Positions 32,283-44,193 of a stretch of DNA of 64,000 nt are shown in pieces. How positions within the stretch are numbered: position 1 is the stretch's first letter; the number at the start of each line of letters is the position of its first letter. The notes below the pieces were generated by a model, which did no database searches, was not told the origin of the DNA, and saw only the letters and a program-made list of their open reading frames with translations. The translations under genes and the position numbers were made by a program. The DNA comes from Tipula vernalis (Eukaryota; Arthropoda; Insecta; Diptera; Tipulidae). The stretch spans positions 193,752,061 through 193,816,060 of the forward strand of contig OY282560.1 in assembly GCA_958295665.1 (NCBI GenBank), given 5' to 3'.

Positions 32283-34755
32283 CGAGATCTGGTATTCGTG
32301 TATCCGTATATCGACGACCTAATGATCGCCTCACAAAACTCGGAAGAGCATCTGAAATACATACGGATTGTTTTCCCTCGCCTAAGTGACGCGGGACTAG
32401 TCATAAATCTTAACAAGTGCGTATTTATGAAGAACGAAATATCTTTCCTCGGATTTCATATCACCGCAAGCGGCATGTCGCCTGATAAACACAGAGTGGA
32501 AGCCATTCAAAATTTCCCACGACCAACTACAAAAGATGGCATTCTTCGATTTTTGGGGATAATAAATTATTACCGAATCTTTTTACCGAATGCAGCACAC
32601 GATCAGAGGATTTTATACGAATTTTTAAAAGGGCGAAAGAAGAAGAAGGATAAGTCACCAATAAATTGGACCGACGGATCTACCAAAGCATTCGAAACGT
32701 GCAATACAAAGCTGGCACAGTGTACTCAGCTAGCGTATCCGATTCCAAATGGTAAATTTGCAATTTACGTCGACGCGTCAAATACAGCAGTAGGAGTAGT
32801 ATTGTAACAAGAGGCACAAAAAGCTGGCAACCACCGTTCTTCTACTCACGAAAGCTAAGTGATACCGAAACCCGCTACAGTACGTATGACAGGGAACTCT
32901 TAGCCACTTATTCAGCTACCAAACATTTTAAAAATTTCGTTGAAGGTCGAGAAATCATTCTATTCTCTGACCATAAACCACTGACATTCTCACTACGTCA
33001 AAGTCTCGAAAAAGCATCGCCTAGACAACGCCGAAACTTTGACTTTATAGCACAATATACATCGGATATTCGTCACATTTCGGGGAACAACAACATCGTC
33101 GCGGGTACGCTTTCACGAATCGAACCAATTCAAATAGGAAGCGCAATTGACTATGAAGCAATAGCAGATGAACAAATAAATGATCAGGAGCTCGCAAACT
33201 GATGGAATCAAACGCGTCTTTAAAATTCCCGATAAGGAAATTTTATGCCATGTTTCAACGGGAACACAAAGGCCGTTTATCTCTAAATCCTTTCGTCGAC
33301 AAATTTACGAGTCATTGCACAATATTTCTCACCCCGGGATCCTTCCAGCGATGAACCAAGAAATACGCTCTTGGGCCAAACACTTCATATGCTGCCAAAA
33401 GTGTAAAATTACGAAACACGTCAAAAGTAAAACTGAAACTTACGAACAGATCAGTAAACGATTCGACAAATCCACATCGATATAGTCGGACCGTTACGCC
33501 CATCCGAAGGTAATTTATATTGTTTGACCAAGATCGATTGCTACACATGTTGGCCAGAGGCTAGATCAGAGCAGAAACCATAGCTGATGCATTAATCAAA
33601 ACTTGGATCAGCCGATTTGGAGTGCCATCGAGCATCGTGACTGATACGAGTGCACAGTTCGAAGCAACTCTGTTCGACGAACTTTCCAAATCACTTGGAT
33701 TCCACCACAAACGAACAACTGCTTGCGAACGATGGCACCGTAGTTTTAAAAGCGCAATAATGTGTGTCGCTGAAAAACAGTGGACATATGGGTGTCACGT
33801 GGAGCTTGTGATGTTTTGCAGGTTAGAATTGTTCGACGACGACTCTTTGTTTCCCTCAGCTTACAACGGTTTACGAGAAAGAACAAAATGGATGAGCCCC
33901 AATTGTCTTGTACTAACTTTCGTAGTCACACAATAAAAAAACTTAATTTTAAATACGTTATAAACACGTTGTTTTATCGATTCATTAAAAAATATAAATT
34001 ATAACGCTTTATACCAAGCTGAATGCTAACTTCTTGTTGCAAAAAAACTTTTCGAATCTCTTTTTAAAAATGGTGTGTCGACAGACATACCAATAATAAT
34101 AAAATTAAAAACTGAAAAATAAAAAATATACTAAATTTTTCCTTTCTTTTATGTTCATTTTTGCTTCATGTCCAAGCAGCATGTCATTTCTTCTTCGCGT
34201 GGAAATCCACGCGCATACGTATCGTCGCCACAGACAAAATCTTTACCGATAATACTACTCGGCCTGAGAACCTCATTCCAGGACGATTTTCAGAGTACGT
34301 CAGCCAAACTCGTTTATGGAGAACATATACGACTACCAGCGGATTTCATTCAACCAAGCAGGAACATTCATCAGTCCGATTTCGTCGCACAGTTGAGGAA
34401 CTAGTTTAAAAATATTTAATCCTCATCGACATCACGACATGCTAAAGAACAAATTTTCTTATTTAAAGAGTTGTCAATTTGCGAATCCGTGCTGTTACGG
34501 ACAGACGCAGTCCATCAGTCTCTACAACCTCCAGAAGAGGGACCATTTTCGGTAGTCAAACGCAACAAAAAATGTTTCACACTGCTGGTCAAAGGATCGA
34601 ATCAACGGTTTCAATAAACCGGCTTAAACCTTGTTTCATAGAGGCGCCGCAACCTGATAAACATAGAAGGAAGAGTAACGTTTCATCCCAAACCTACTGA
34701 ACAATCCAAATCCCGAGGGGCCGCGTTATCGTTAGGCCAGCTCGTTTTCGATAAT
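32283..34755 (+). pseudogene. Ty3/Gypsy pol remnant (RT C-terminus, RNase H, integrase)
   Basis: Opens inside RT with the catalytic YIDD at about 32308. Next come the LRFLGIINYYRIFLPNAA block (~32560) and RNase H with YVDASNTAVG (~32766), then a stop at 32805. Further RNase H and the integrase zinc finger (HNISHPG ... CCQKCKITKH, ~33318-33420) follow in shifted frames. Integrase core fragments (SIVTDTSAQFE, ~33630) and the C-terminal region (LLGLRTSFQDDF, ~34250; INRLKPCF, ~34606) are broken by stops. About 445 bp near 33787-34230 interrupt the integrase between ERWHRS and SLPIILLGLR. Gag, protease and the RT N-terminus are absent. The element belongs to the same Gypsy group as 51101-54170. 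Confidence 0.82.
33787..34230. other. Insertion of unknown type within the Gypsy integrase
   Basis: AT-rich ~445-bp stretch that separates two parts of the integrase that are adjacent in related elements. Edges are approximate and no duplication or inverted ends were found. Confidence 0.45.
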
Positions 34756-34837
34756 TTTTTTTGGTTTACTGGTTGATAGAAGCACGGTATTCTAAAACCA
34801 CGTTATTCTAAAATGACGAGATTAAAAAATCAGGAGT
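34756..34837 (+). repeat. ~80-bp direct repeat, right of Gypsy remnant
   Basis: Second copy of the repeat at 32202-32282, placed directly after the end of the integrase, where a 3' LTR would be expected. Confidence 0.7.
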
Positions 34838-35202
34838 TTAAAAACATGGAGATAGCGAAAAAAACGGCGGAATAAGATGGCTGCAAATTAATAATGTTTT
34901 GATTATATCTGTAATTCTTAATAAAATATTAATAATTAACTAAATAATAAATAAACGAATATCGATTATCTGGTGAATAAAATACAAGTAACAAAACAAC
35001 AATTGATGTAACTAATTTTCGGATTAATATAAAACACGTGTAGTGAACTTAACCTTGCGAATATAGTGGAGTGTTAATAGAGGGAACACATAACATTAAA
35101 ACTCACATCAACACACCCACAAGGTGCAGTGCAAAACTGTCCCTTGTAAATGTGTTGGAATAAAATGGAATGTGACTGCTTTCATTCGTTGACCAGTATT
35201 CG
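34838..35202. other. AT-rich DNA, no gene seen
   Basis: No coding or RNA features recognised. A TTAA near 35047 could be the far edge of the piggyBac-like remnant at 35203-35689, but I could not match its end. Confidence 0.45.
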
Positions 35203-35689
35203 CTAGTTTTTGCTGCTGGCATTGTTCCCATATTCAAAATTTCGCTTTGGAATTTCCACAGATTTTGTTACATCCTGCCACGAATCAGAATCACTATCGA
35301 TATCACTATCAATTACTCTAATTTTCTGTTTTCTTTTATTACCAATATGATCGCTTTCTTCACTCTCATCAATATCACTTGTATAAATAAAATTGTTATC
35401 TGTATTGGTTCCGATAAGGTAAATGTTAAATTGATTATAACCGCTACTAATATGGTCACTTGAAAACATTTTAAAATAATAAATCTTCCTTGAACTTGAC
35501 GGGCGCAATTAAACTGATCAAAATAAAAGCGTTTGCTAAATCTACTTTCCATACATGTGTACAGAAAAAAAAATAACGGTAATCCATTGTTTTTTGTTCT
35601 CTCTTGTTGCATGGTGACTCAGAGGAACCTTTCGGGTTGTTTCCTTACTATTGCATGGTGACTGAGGCGCACCACTCGTGTTCAAAGAG
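35203..35689 (-). mobile_element. piggyBac-like element remnant, one end and transposase N-terminus
   Basis: Read on the minus strand, TTAA (35690-35693) is followed by ctctttgaacacgagtgg, an end similar to the CCCTTTGA-type termini of piggyBac elements. Two subterminal copies of gcatggtgact follow. A 101-codon frame from 35508 to 35203 is rich in acidic and serine residues (DSDIDSDSDSWQDVT), the character of piggyBac transposase N-termini, but the catalytic domain is absent. The family assignment rests on the end and context. Confidence 0.45.
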
Positions 35690-35693
35690 TTAA

Positions 35694-36480
35694 AGATTTC
35701 GTTGACCTTAGATAATGCCCCAGGTTATCCGACTGGACTGCGTAATTTAAATTAACATATTCAAATAAGATTTCTTTCATCAAATCTGATGTCTTTAATC
35801 CAACCGGCGGATCGAGGAGTTATTGCAATCTTTAAGGCCTATTATTTGCGCCGAACTTTCTCGCAAGTCATAAAAGCTACAACGGAAGAAAATACACTTA
35901 TCTTAACAGAATTTTGGACGAGATACAATATAGGCGTAGCACTGCATAGGTAGGCGACGCTGCTCTATTATTGCTTTAGCTTTAAATTAACAGTAAGACA
36001 GCAATATCAGCTATAAAACAGCTTTTATTAAACGTTAAACTTTTGTAATAAGCAGCTTTACAGAAACGATATTGGAAGCATATTTCGATTAATTATTATT
36101 TAGGTACCTTTGCTTTTAATTATTTTTGGATTTTAACAAAAGTGAAAATAATGCAATGTACAGTTTTAATTCTTGGAAAAAGTATAAACTATTGTACCTA
36201 GGCCTTATCAATATCGAATTCGAAAGAATCGATTTATTTTTAATAAAGCTGTAGAAGCCAAAAGAGTTGTCAATTATCTAATAAGCCCAAGCGAAGTTTC
36301 AGAATCAATACAATACTGAATTAGGAAAACAAATCACTTACTGGTCGATACTGGTTTAAGTGACGATGATGATTCTTTCGGTTTAAGTGATAGTGAAATA
36401 AAACATTGTAACCTGAAGGAAGAATTAAGGAATTGGATTTTAAGGGCTTTAACCTATATCATTCATCAAGCACTTTGTAA
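35694..36480 (+). pseudogene. pogo/Tigger-like (DDE_1) transposase remnant
   Basis: Around 35700-35945 the plus strand reads LTLDNAPGYPTGL, then IQPADRGVIAIFKAYYLRR in another frame, then EFWTRYNI. These are the second catalytic-Asp block and following conserved segments of DDE_1 transposases. In-frame stops and frameshifts lie between them. Sequence to ~36480 may be the C-terminal acidic tail. The N-terminal part is missing at the TTAA boundary, which suggests that the piggyBac-like element inserted here. Confidence 0.6.
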
Positions 36481-36602
36481 ATTCATCCACTTAGTAGTGG
36501 AATATATTTGCATAATCGATTCGAGAGTTACCTTAAGTAATAGTTTAAAGATAAACTTAATAAATCGATGTACATTTCCTTAAATTTTAATATTAATGGT
36601 TG

Positions 36603-36706
36603 TGTTGAAAAATGTAGATCATATTGTGAGCGCCACGGCGAATTTTATCTGTAGTTTCTTATGATTTTTGGTTTTTTATTACTCTTCCTAAAACAATTTT
36701 ACAACA
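36603..36706 (+). repeat. 5' LTR of second BEL element, internally deleted
   Basis: 104 bp matching both ends of the 276-bp 3' LTR. The missing middle includes a TATAAA-like word and AATAAA, so promoter and polyadenylation signals are probably lost here. The join falls in a short T run. Confidence 0.88.
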
Positions 36707-36708
36707 TC

Positions 36709-36725
36709 TGGCGACCGTGATAGGA
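36709..36725 (+). promoter_or_regulatory. Candidate primer-binding site of second BEL element
   Basis: tggcgaccgtgatagga starts 2 bp after the 5' LTR and begins TGG as expected for pairing with a tRNA 3' end. Confidence 0.65.
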
Positions 36726-36790
36726 CAAGTTTAGTGTTGTTGCGAAGAAAATTTCAGTTAGTGTGGAGCTGTATCAATTCGTGAAAAACA

Positions 36791-37939
36791 ATGGACGATA
36801 TCAAGAAAGTTCGGAAAGTGCAGAGACAAGCGTTTACAAGAGGTTTAGGCAAACTGAACGCTGAAATGGAAAACGAAAATCCATCGGCCGATGTGGTAAC
36901 GGCTCAGTTTGCAATACTCTCAGAAAAAGCTTCTGAACTTGAAGAAACAAACAAGAAGCTTTTTGAACACATGATACAAGCGGATAGCTCTGAAGGGGAT
37001 TTTGAGACAGATGATATAAGTTCTGATGAATATAAAAGTAGTTTTCAAGTGGCAAAAGCTGCATTCAATCGATTTTCCACACCGGTAACCCAAGAAAATG
37101 GTGGAAATAATTCGACAGTGAACGTTCCACAAGAAAATTCGCGAAAATTTAGACTACCAAAACTCGAGCTGAAGCGTTTCAACGGCGATCCAAAAGATTG
37201 GTTGCAGTTTTGGAGAATGTTTGAGAAAGTGCACGAAGACCCCCTAATTCAAACCGAAGATAAGTTCCAATATTTAATCCAATCGATGTGTGAGGAATCA
37301 AGAGCGAGCGAAGTTGTGAACAGTTACCCGCCGACGGCGGCAAACTACACGAAAGCAGTTGAACGTTTGAAAAATAGATTCGGACGGGACGATCTTCTAG
37401 TAGAAATTTACGCCCGGGAATTATTGAAACTCGTGCTCAGCAAGTCGAAAGGTAATTTAACACAGATTTACGATAAGTTGGAAACGCATTTGAGAGCTCT
37501 TGAATCATTAGGCGTCACCACGGAAATGTGCGCCGCAATGTTATTTCCTCTGGTCGAATCCTCTCTACCCGAAGAGATTTTGCGTGCCTGGCAACGCCAA
37601 AATACTAGAGTTGATAATACCCAAGATCGATTGAAAGTTTTGATGAAATTCTTGGAATCAGAAGTGTAAAACGAAGAGAGAATTTCGTTAGCGATAAACG
37701 GATTCGACGAGCAAAACTCAAGTCACAACAACAACAAAAGTACGATGAACAACAGAAGTGTGACAGAAACTTCAATACCAACCGCGGCTGCTTTGTTTAC
37801 ATCGAACGAAACAAACAAAATTCCGAGTAAGTGTATTTTTTGCGGGGAGAGTCACGACAGCGATTCATGTGAAAAAGCAAAAAATATTGAGTTTGAGTGC
37901 GAGACAAGATATTGTGAAAGACAAAAAAGCGTGTTTTGA
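36791..37939 (+). pseudogene. Second BEL gag
   Basis: ATG at 36791. Residues ~1-110 are charged and coiled-coil-like. The Gag core follows (LPKLELKRFNGDPKDWLQFW near 37165). The frame meets TAA at 37667-37669, but the same frame resumes directly (37670-37939) with the first nucleocapsid cluster CIFCGESHDSDSC near 37837, so one nonsense change broke it. After that the reading moves to another frame. Confidence 0.85.
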
Positions 37940-39371
37940 GTGTTTGAGATTGAACCACAGCTACAATAAGTGTCGTTCTAGAATAAAGTGTGCCTGGTGT
38001 GGTAAAAAACATGCTTTGTTGATGTGTCGGGAAGTGACCAAAAATGATAGCGATCAGACCGTGGGTGAAATCCAGACAATGACAAAAAATCTCGCTTTCG
38101 CCAACATAACCTTCCAAGATCCCCAAGTTTATTTGCAGACGCTCCGCGTCAAGTTAAAAGGGCCAACGAGAGAACGAGTTGTTCGCGCGGTCATTGACAT
38201 CGGGTCGCATAAATCGTATGTGTTAGCCAGTTTGGCCGAAAAATTAGATTTTGAAAATATCGGTGAAAAGAAGATTGTGCACTTATTGTTTGGTGGGGGG
38301 ATGTCAGAACCCCGACAACACCAAGTTTCACGCATCACACTAAGTAAACTTGATGGTACATTCAATTGTATTTTTTCGGCATTTCACGTGGAGATCATTT
38401 GTCAAAATATTGCGGCATATGAAAACAGCACACGTTTGAACGAGCTGAAAAGTAAAGGAATCTACTTATCTGACATTGGCAACGACACGGAACCTACAGC
38501 TGCGTTGATAGGCGCAGATGTGGTCGGGCGACTGTACATAGGTAAAATTGTACAAATTCCCACCGGTGAGACCGCGGTGGAAACTCTTCTTGGCTGGACT
38601 ATAATGGGGAAAAATTCAACAAATTTTTCGGAACGCCAAGATGCTGCTCTCACAGTTATTTCGATGTTTGCTAGAGAAGCAGATATTACGGATTTATGGA
38701 GACTTGATGCGCTTGGAATTACAGATCCAGCTGAGAGAGTTTCAAAGGAAAATTATCTCGCTCAAGCAAAGGCAAATTTTGTATCCACCACTCGGGTCAC
38801 TCAAGAAGGGCGCTACGAAGTGGCGCTTCCCTGGAAGGAGAAGCACCCCCCACTCGCCAATAATCGTTTTATAGTCGAAAAGAGATTAATTAATCTGACC
38901 AATAAATTGAAAAATGAACACTTGTTTGAGAAGTACGACGATTTATTAACACTTTGGGAAAAAGACGGCATTATCGAAGAAGTGCCCAGTGATCAGTTAT
39001 CAGAGCATGATTATTATTTGCCACATCGTCATGTTCTAAAAATTAGTAGCACCACAGCGGTCCGACCAGTATTCGATGCTTCCGCGAAAACAAAAGACGG
39101 AGTTTCACTCAACAAATGCCTTGAAACTGGTCCAAACCTAATAGAAATGATCCCTAATATTTTGTTGAGATTCAGGAATCATGAAATTGGAATAGTTGCT
39201 GACATTGCAAAATTTTTGAAATTTTTTTGGTGGAGCAAGACAGAACCAAGAAAAATTATTAAATTTCAACACCGTCGCATTGTTTTCGTGTTGACCTGTA
39301 GCCCATTTCTGCTAGGAGCAACAATCGATTGTCATTTGGAAAAAAATAGTTCAAAAATCCACGAACATTGA
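37869..39371 (+). pseudogene. Second BEL nucleocapsid, protease and RT N-terminus
   Basis: Zinc-finger cysteines (CFECLRLNH ... C and CAWCGKKH) at about 37935-38025, protease active site written DIGS near 38198, then the Pao-type connecting region and RT with VFDASAKTKDG near 39070 and VADIAK near 39199. A frameshift follows VADIAK, since the downstream peptide no longer matches RT until the FQHRRIVF block. The frame stops at TGA 39369-39371. Confidence 0.85.
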
Positions 39372-40135
39372 AGAATCAGAGTTGATAGAGAAAATACGCG
39401 ACTCATTCTACGTCGATAATTGTGTCACGAGCGTGAAATCGGAAATGGAGGCCCAGTATTTCCAAGACGAAACTACACGGATCATGAAAGAAGCCTGTTT
39501 TGACCTCCGAGGGTGGGAGATGACGCACGATAATGCCAATCTGACAACAGTGCCGTACTCGGAGTGATTTGGAACAAGGACAAAGATACTTTGGGACTTA
39601 ATATAACAATAACGGAAAAACGACTAGAAAAAATTACGAAACGTTTTGTTCTATCTGCGGCGCATAAAGTTTTCGACCCACTCGGTTGGGCCACGCCCAC
39701 TTTGCTACCTCCGAAAATATTGCTCCAAAATTTATGGGGAATTAAAGAATTAAATTGGGACGATGAGATCCCAGATGACTACCAAAAACAGTTTCAAGCC
39801 TGATACGATCAGATTCCTGAACTTCGAGATCTAAGTGTCCCACGGTGGATTTTCGGAGACACACGTGACAAAGTAACGTTCCACATGTTTGTCGACGCAA
39901 GCAAAACCGCATGTGCGGCTGCACTTTTTGTTCGAGTGGAAGGAGAAAATGGTACGTCCGTTCAGCTGGTACAAGCGAAATCACGAGTGAAGTCACGAGA
40001 AGGTATTTCGATTCCACGCATGGAACTCTTGGCAGCAATGCTTGGAGCACGCTTGATGGAAACCACAATCGATTCGTTAGAATTAAAGAAGGTAGAGGTA
40101 ATTTTTTGGACGGATTCGTCAACTGTTTTGTCCTG
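39372..40135 (+). pseudogene. Second BEL RT C-terminus and RNase H
   Basis: RT active site near 39403 reads FYVDN instead of YVDD. It is followed by FDPLGW (~39672), typical of Pao RTs, and RNase H with FVDASKTACAAA (~39888), RMELLAAMLG (~40018) and WTDSSTVL (~40108). Stops at 39565, 39801 and 40134 and a frame change near 39560 disable it. Confidence 0.83.
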
Positions 40136-41520
40136 AATTCGTCGTAATGGTCAATGTGCAGTTTTTGTGTGGAATGGAATAACAGAAATACGAGCGACCA
40201 CTGATATCAAAACTTGGCGTTACGTACAAGGCAATAAAAATCCGGCTGATCTGCCGTCACGAGGTTGTACAACCAGACAGCTCATAAATTCCAGATGGTG
40301 GGAGGGACAAGACTGGCTAAAAGATTCTCCTGATCACTGGCCAGCTGATCGTTTTGAGATTAACGAGGATGAAGTTAACGCAGAGTTGAAGAAAAACGCA
40401 GAGAAAACTACGCCCGAAAGTTTCATTCATGAGGCTGCGGTACTCAGTTGTGCTAATGTGATTATCAGAGAATCTGATCCACCGTGGTATTTGCTCAGAA
40501 TGTCAAGTTATTTAAAAACCGTCCGAATCATTGCTTGGATTTTTCGATTTGCGCGAAATTGCGAAGTAAATCCAGAATGCCGCCAGAAGGGTGAAAACAG
40601 CGCGAGAGAATTTATTGATGCAGAATCGCGAATTTTGAAAATCAGCCCAGACGAGGCCTTTGAAGGAATAAACGATTCAAGATTAAAGACCCTCGAAGTC
40701 TATAAAGAAGAAAGCACCGGATTAATCAGAACGAAATCACTGGTTTCAACTCGCGATGACAGTTTTGGCTTCAGATTTCCGATAGATTTAAGCCATAATC
40801 ATGAATTGGTCAAACTGCTTATTACGCATACACGCCTGAAAAATAATCACACGGGCATCAATACAATGTTAAAAATTTTGAGAGAAAATTTTTGGATTAC
40901 TTCAAGTCGGCTTGCTGTAAAAAATGTCATACAAAAGTGTGTTACTTGTCGCCGTTTTGCAGGAAAAACATTAAAAGCACCGCCTACGAGTTTGCCCGCA
41001 AAGAGAGTCAGAGATGCAAAAGTTTTTGAAATCACGGGAGTAGACTACGCAGGGCCTCTCTTTCTACGAGAAGGTCAAAAGTGCTACATCTGTTTATTTA
41101 CCTGCGCAGTATACCGTGCCATTCATCTTGAGCTAGTTACGACATTGTGAGCTGACGGATTTCTCGAAGCTTCGCGCAGATTTATACATCGTAGAGGAAG
41201 ACCGAGCTACATTTACAGCGATAACGGTACCAATTTTGTCAAAGTTAACCGTTTACTGCAACACGTCAATTGGGAGAAACTTTAGAGTTATTGTGCGACC
41301 GAAAAAATTGAGTGGGTTATTAATCCTCCATCCGCCCCATGGTGGGGTGGATGGTGGGAGAGAATAGTACGCCTTGTAAAAGATCTTCTGAAAAGAACCC
41401 TTGGCATTACAAGTCTCAGTTACGAGGAATTGAACACCACACTCTGCGAATGCGAATCGGTCATTAATGCTCGTCCCATCACCTATATTCACCGGAAGAT
41501 AAAAACAACATTTGTGTCAT
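40136..41520 (+). pseudogene. Second BEL integrase
   Basis: After the RNase H end (NPADLPSRG ~40232) comes the linker, then the H2C2 finger (HTRLKNNHTG ... CVTCRRF, ~40830-40960). The DDE core follows with GVDYAGP (~41038), YSDNGTNF (~41215) and WWGGWWERIVRLVKD (~41342). Stops occur at 41148 within the core and at 41283; the reading then changes frame. Inactive. Confidence 0.85.
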
Positions 41521-42052
41521 AAGCCCAGACATGTTTTTGAAAGAAATTCACGTAGACGATATAGACGAAATTGAAAAAACATCGCTATCCCGCAAGTTAC
41601 GTTATCGGCAGCGACTACGCGAGGAAATCAAAGATCGTTTTGATCTCTGTAAAACTTTCAAGGTTGGTGACTTATTCTTCATTTCAACTGATAACCAAAA
41701 GGCTTGCAAGTGGCCTGTAGCCAGAATACAAGAACTAATTCCCGGCAACGACGGAGAAATTAGGACAGTAAAACTCAGAACCTCCTCAAATGTATTGATT
41801 AGACCAGTTCAGCGATTGATTTCACTGGAAGCGGATTCCGATGAATATCTCCATAAATCCGTGGAAAAGTCGACGGAAAAGTCAACACCAGAGGAATGTT
41901 CTGAAGAACCAATCGACGAAGATCGACAAGAAAGGGGCGGATCAAGTTCGGGTGACACCATGGAGCCCCCACAAAACTCATCCGAAGTGCAGCAGGTACT
42001 GCAGACACGACGAGGGCGGGCAGTCAAGATGCCGAAACGCTACATCGAATGA
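41521..42052 (+). pseudogene. Second BEL integrase C-terminal domain
   Basis: Open stretch of 173 codons from 41531 with the YRQRLREEI ... FKVGDLFFI block and VKLRTSSNVLIRPVQRL, which close the integrase of BEL/Pao elements. A Ser/Glu-rich tail follows to TGA at 42052. There is no env-like sequence. Confidence 0.78.
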
Positions 42053-42135
42053 CATGTTAAAATAAATCATTATCTATATGGACGTTTGTTAAATTACCGA
42101 AATCGTCAATTAAAGCAATTAAAAAGGTGGGAAAA

Positions 42136-42411
42136 TGTTGAAAAATGTAGATCATATTGTGAGCGCCACGGCGAATTTTATTTGTAGTTTCTTATGATTT
42201 TTGGTTTTTCAAATTTTTGCGACTGAGCATGCGTTGATCTTACGTGTGCGCTTCAATTTTATAAATGAACGAAGTCGCTTGGCATCCATCGTCCGAGCAA
42301 CAACAAATTAACGATTATCCTAGTTATTTTTCAAATAAATAGTATTTTTTTATATTTTCCATTCTAAGGCACGAGTTGTTTTATTACTCTTCCTAAAACG
42401 ATTTTGCAACA
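42136..42411 (+). repeat. 3' LTR of second BEL element
   Basis: 276 bp, TG to CA, preceded by the purine tract aaaaaggtgggaaaa (42121-42135). It retains a TATAAA-like word near 42258 and an AATAAA near 42337. Confidence 0.9.
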
Positions 42412-42416
42412 GGTTG

Positions 42417-42822
42417 GCCATTTTATAAAAGTTAGCTTTTCAAAATATTTGAAATACAAAATTGTAAAGTAGTTATTGGAATATATTGTGGAAAAATCTA
42501 ACCGGCAATTACCGGGTATTAAGGAACGGACCCTTAAAGAATGGTCCTTAATAATAGCTTAAGATAATTTTTGTGCTCTAGTTAGTAGATGGACATTTGT
42601 ATTGTGCTCAGTTGCTTCTATTGGAATATGCGACTTAACTTCTTCTGTATTGCTGTTCTTACTTCTAAGGTAGCAAAGTTTTTGATTGTAGAATTGATTT
42701 GCAATTGTGATTCCATGGAGTCTTGAATATTGTTATTCTCTTGTTCGTAGTTTCTAAAAATAAATACCCTTTCAACCTAAATTAGTGTAATACTTACTTG
42801 GCCTGTTTTTTGCCGTGGGCAC
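42417..42822. other. Short spacer between two LTR elements, no gene
   Basis: AT-rich. It includes a small palindrome around 42512-42552 (ggacccttaaagaatggtcc). Nothing else recognised. Confidence 0.5.
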
Positions 42823-43006
42823 TGTAGGGTAAATGACAGATGTCGTGTTGCTGAAAGTGAAGGTATAAGAAAGCGGAGGATTTTGTAATAATCAAGTAAT
42901 AAATTAATCGGTGAACAAAATAAATAAGAATTATAAAGTTTAACAGATCGATGAGTGTTTGTATTAATTTGAGATCATCGAGTGGAAAGTATTAACGTGC
43001 CTTACA
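42823..43006 (+). repeat. 5' LTR of Gypsy element, internally deleted
   Basis: 184 bp; lacks ~119 bp found in the 3' LTR after gacagatg, and otherwise nearly identical (one difference seen). Confidence 0.88.
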
Positions 43007-43102
43007 GTTCAGATGTGGGGTTAGCATTTTTTTTTTTTAATAAAACGTGCCGAAGAACAATCGCCGCATATTAAACAATAATTGGGAGGATAATTAACGG
43101 GA

Positions 43103-44190
43103 ATGGATCCATAAATAAAAAAAGAACTAGCGAAATTGGCGAAAGAGTTGATGAGTGTACGGATTGAGTGCGGGAAATTCAAAGAGGAAAAGGAACATGT
43201 GGAAGCGGAAGTAGCACGGGAGTACGAGGGAAAGATGGAGTACGAGTTGAGAGAATTGAGGAATATGTGCAAGGAGCTCAAGGAAGGAGCGGTGAGAAAG
43301 GAAAAATTAAGTGCGGTGGAAAGCGGAAGTGAAGAATTCAAAAGGGAGAAAATACAAGGGACGTCATTGAGAATGGTGTGAGTGAAGTGGAAAGAATGTT
43401 ACCAGAATTCGATCCGGAGAGTCGGACGAGCATGAAAGTGGAAGAGTGGGCGAATGCAGTGGAAGAGATAAAGAAATTGTACGACGTTGACGACAGGACG
43501 CTGCTAGCAGCCAATAGGGCAAAATGGAAAGGTAGTGTCCTAAGATGGTTGCTTGGTGAAGGATTTTAAAGTGAGGAGAACGGCGTTCGAGATTATGAAA
43601 GTAGTGAGCTCAACGGAGAGGAAGGCCCCTCTTCGCTTATAAGTTATTTTTTAGAGATTGAGGCTTTAGAAGAGGGTAAATTAGAGGAAGAGGAGGTAGT
43701 GAGGGCAGTGATGAGTGGTAGCAGGCATGCTGCGCTACGAGACATGTTGGAGAGGAGATTGAAGTGCGAGAAGATGACGAGGGGCGAGTTGTGGCTAAAT
43801 ATAGTGTATTGGGACGAGCAAGAGAAGAAAAAAGGTAGGGAGAGTAATGGAGCGGAAAGAAAGGGAGGAACAGGCCAGTTGTCATGTTATGGGTGTGGGC
43901 GAATAGGCCATATAGCGCGACAGTGCACCTTACCAATAGACAAGAATGTAGTGACGTGCTATAGATGTCACAGAAAAGGGCATGTAAGGGCGCAATGGCA
44001 GAATGTAATAGAGGGTATAAGGGTGGTGGATGGAGGAGATCAACAGGAAACAGTAAGAAGCGGAGGGATGAACAAAGAAATCAAGATTGACCAGACGGAG
44101 GAAGTAAACGCGTTGATGAATGACGGCAGCCGGATTAAGGCACTGTTAGACACCGGAAGTGCGGTAAATGCCATTAAAATACTAAATAAA
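43103..44190 (+). pseudogene. Gypsy gag with CCHC zinc knuckles
   Basis: A possible start at ATG 43103 is followed three codons later by TAA. The frame continues with a lysine/glutamate coiled-coil, then shifts near 43375 to FDPESRTSMKVEEWANAVEE, the Gag core, with a further stop at 43567. Two CCHC knuckles, CYGCGRIGHIARQC (~43885) and CYRCHRKGHVRAQW (~43960; the last cysteine is W), bind RNA. The protease begins near 44143 with LLDTGSAVNAI. The frame ends at ~44193. Confidence 0.82.
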
Positions 44191-44193
44191 TAA

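Larger units (their letters stand above)
36603..42411 (+). mobile_element. BEL/Pao LTR retrotransposon, second family, inactivated
   Basis: LTRs at 36603-36706 and 42136-42411 begin tgttgaaaaatgtag and end aaca. A 5-bp duplication ggttg lies at 36598-36602 and 42412-42416. A primer site follows the 5' LTR and a purine tract precedes the 3' LTR. Gag, protease, RT, RNase H and integrase are in BEL/Pao order but broken by numerous stops and frameshifts. There is no env. The 5' LTR lacks about 172 bp present in the 3' LTR. Confidence 0.9.
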
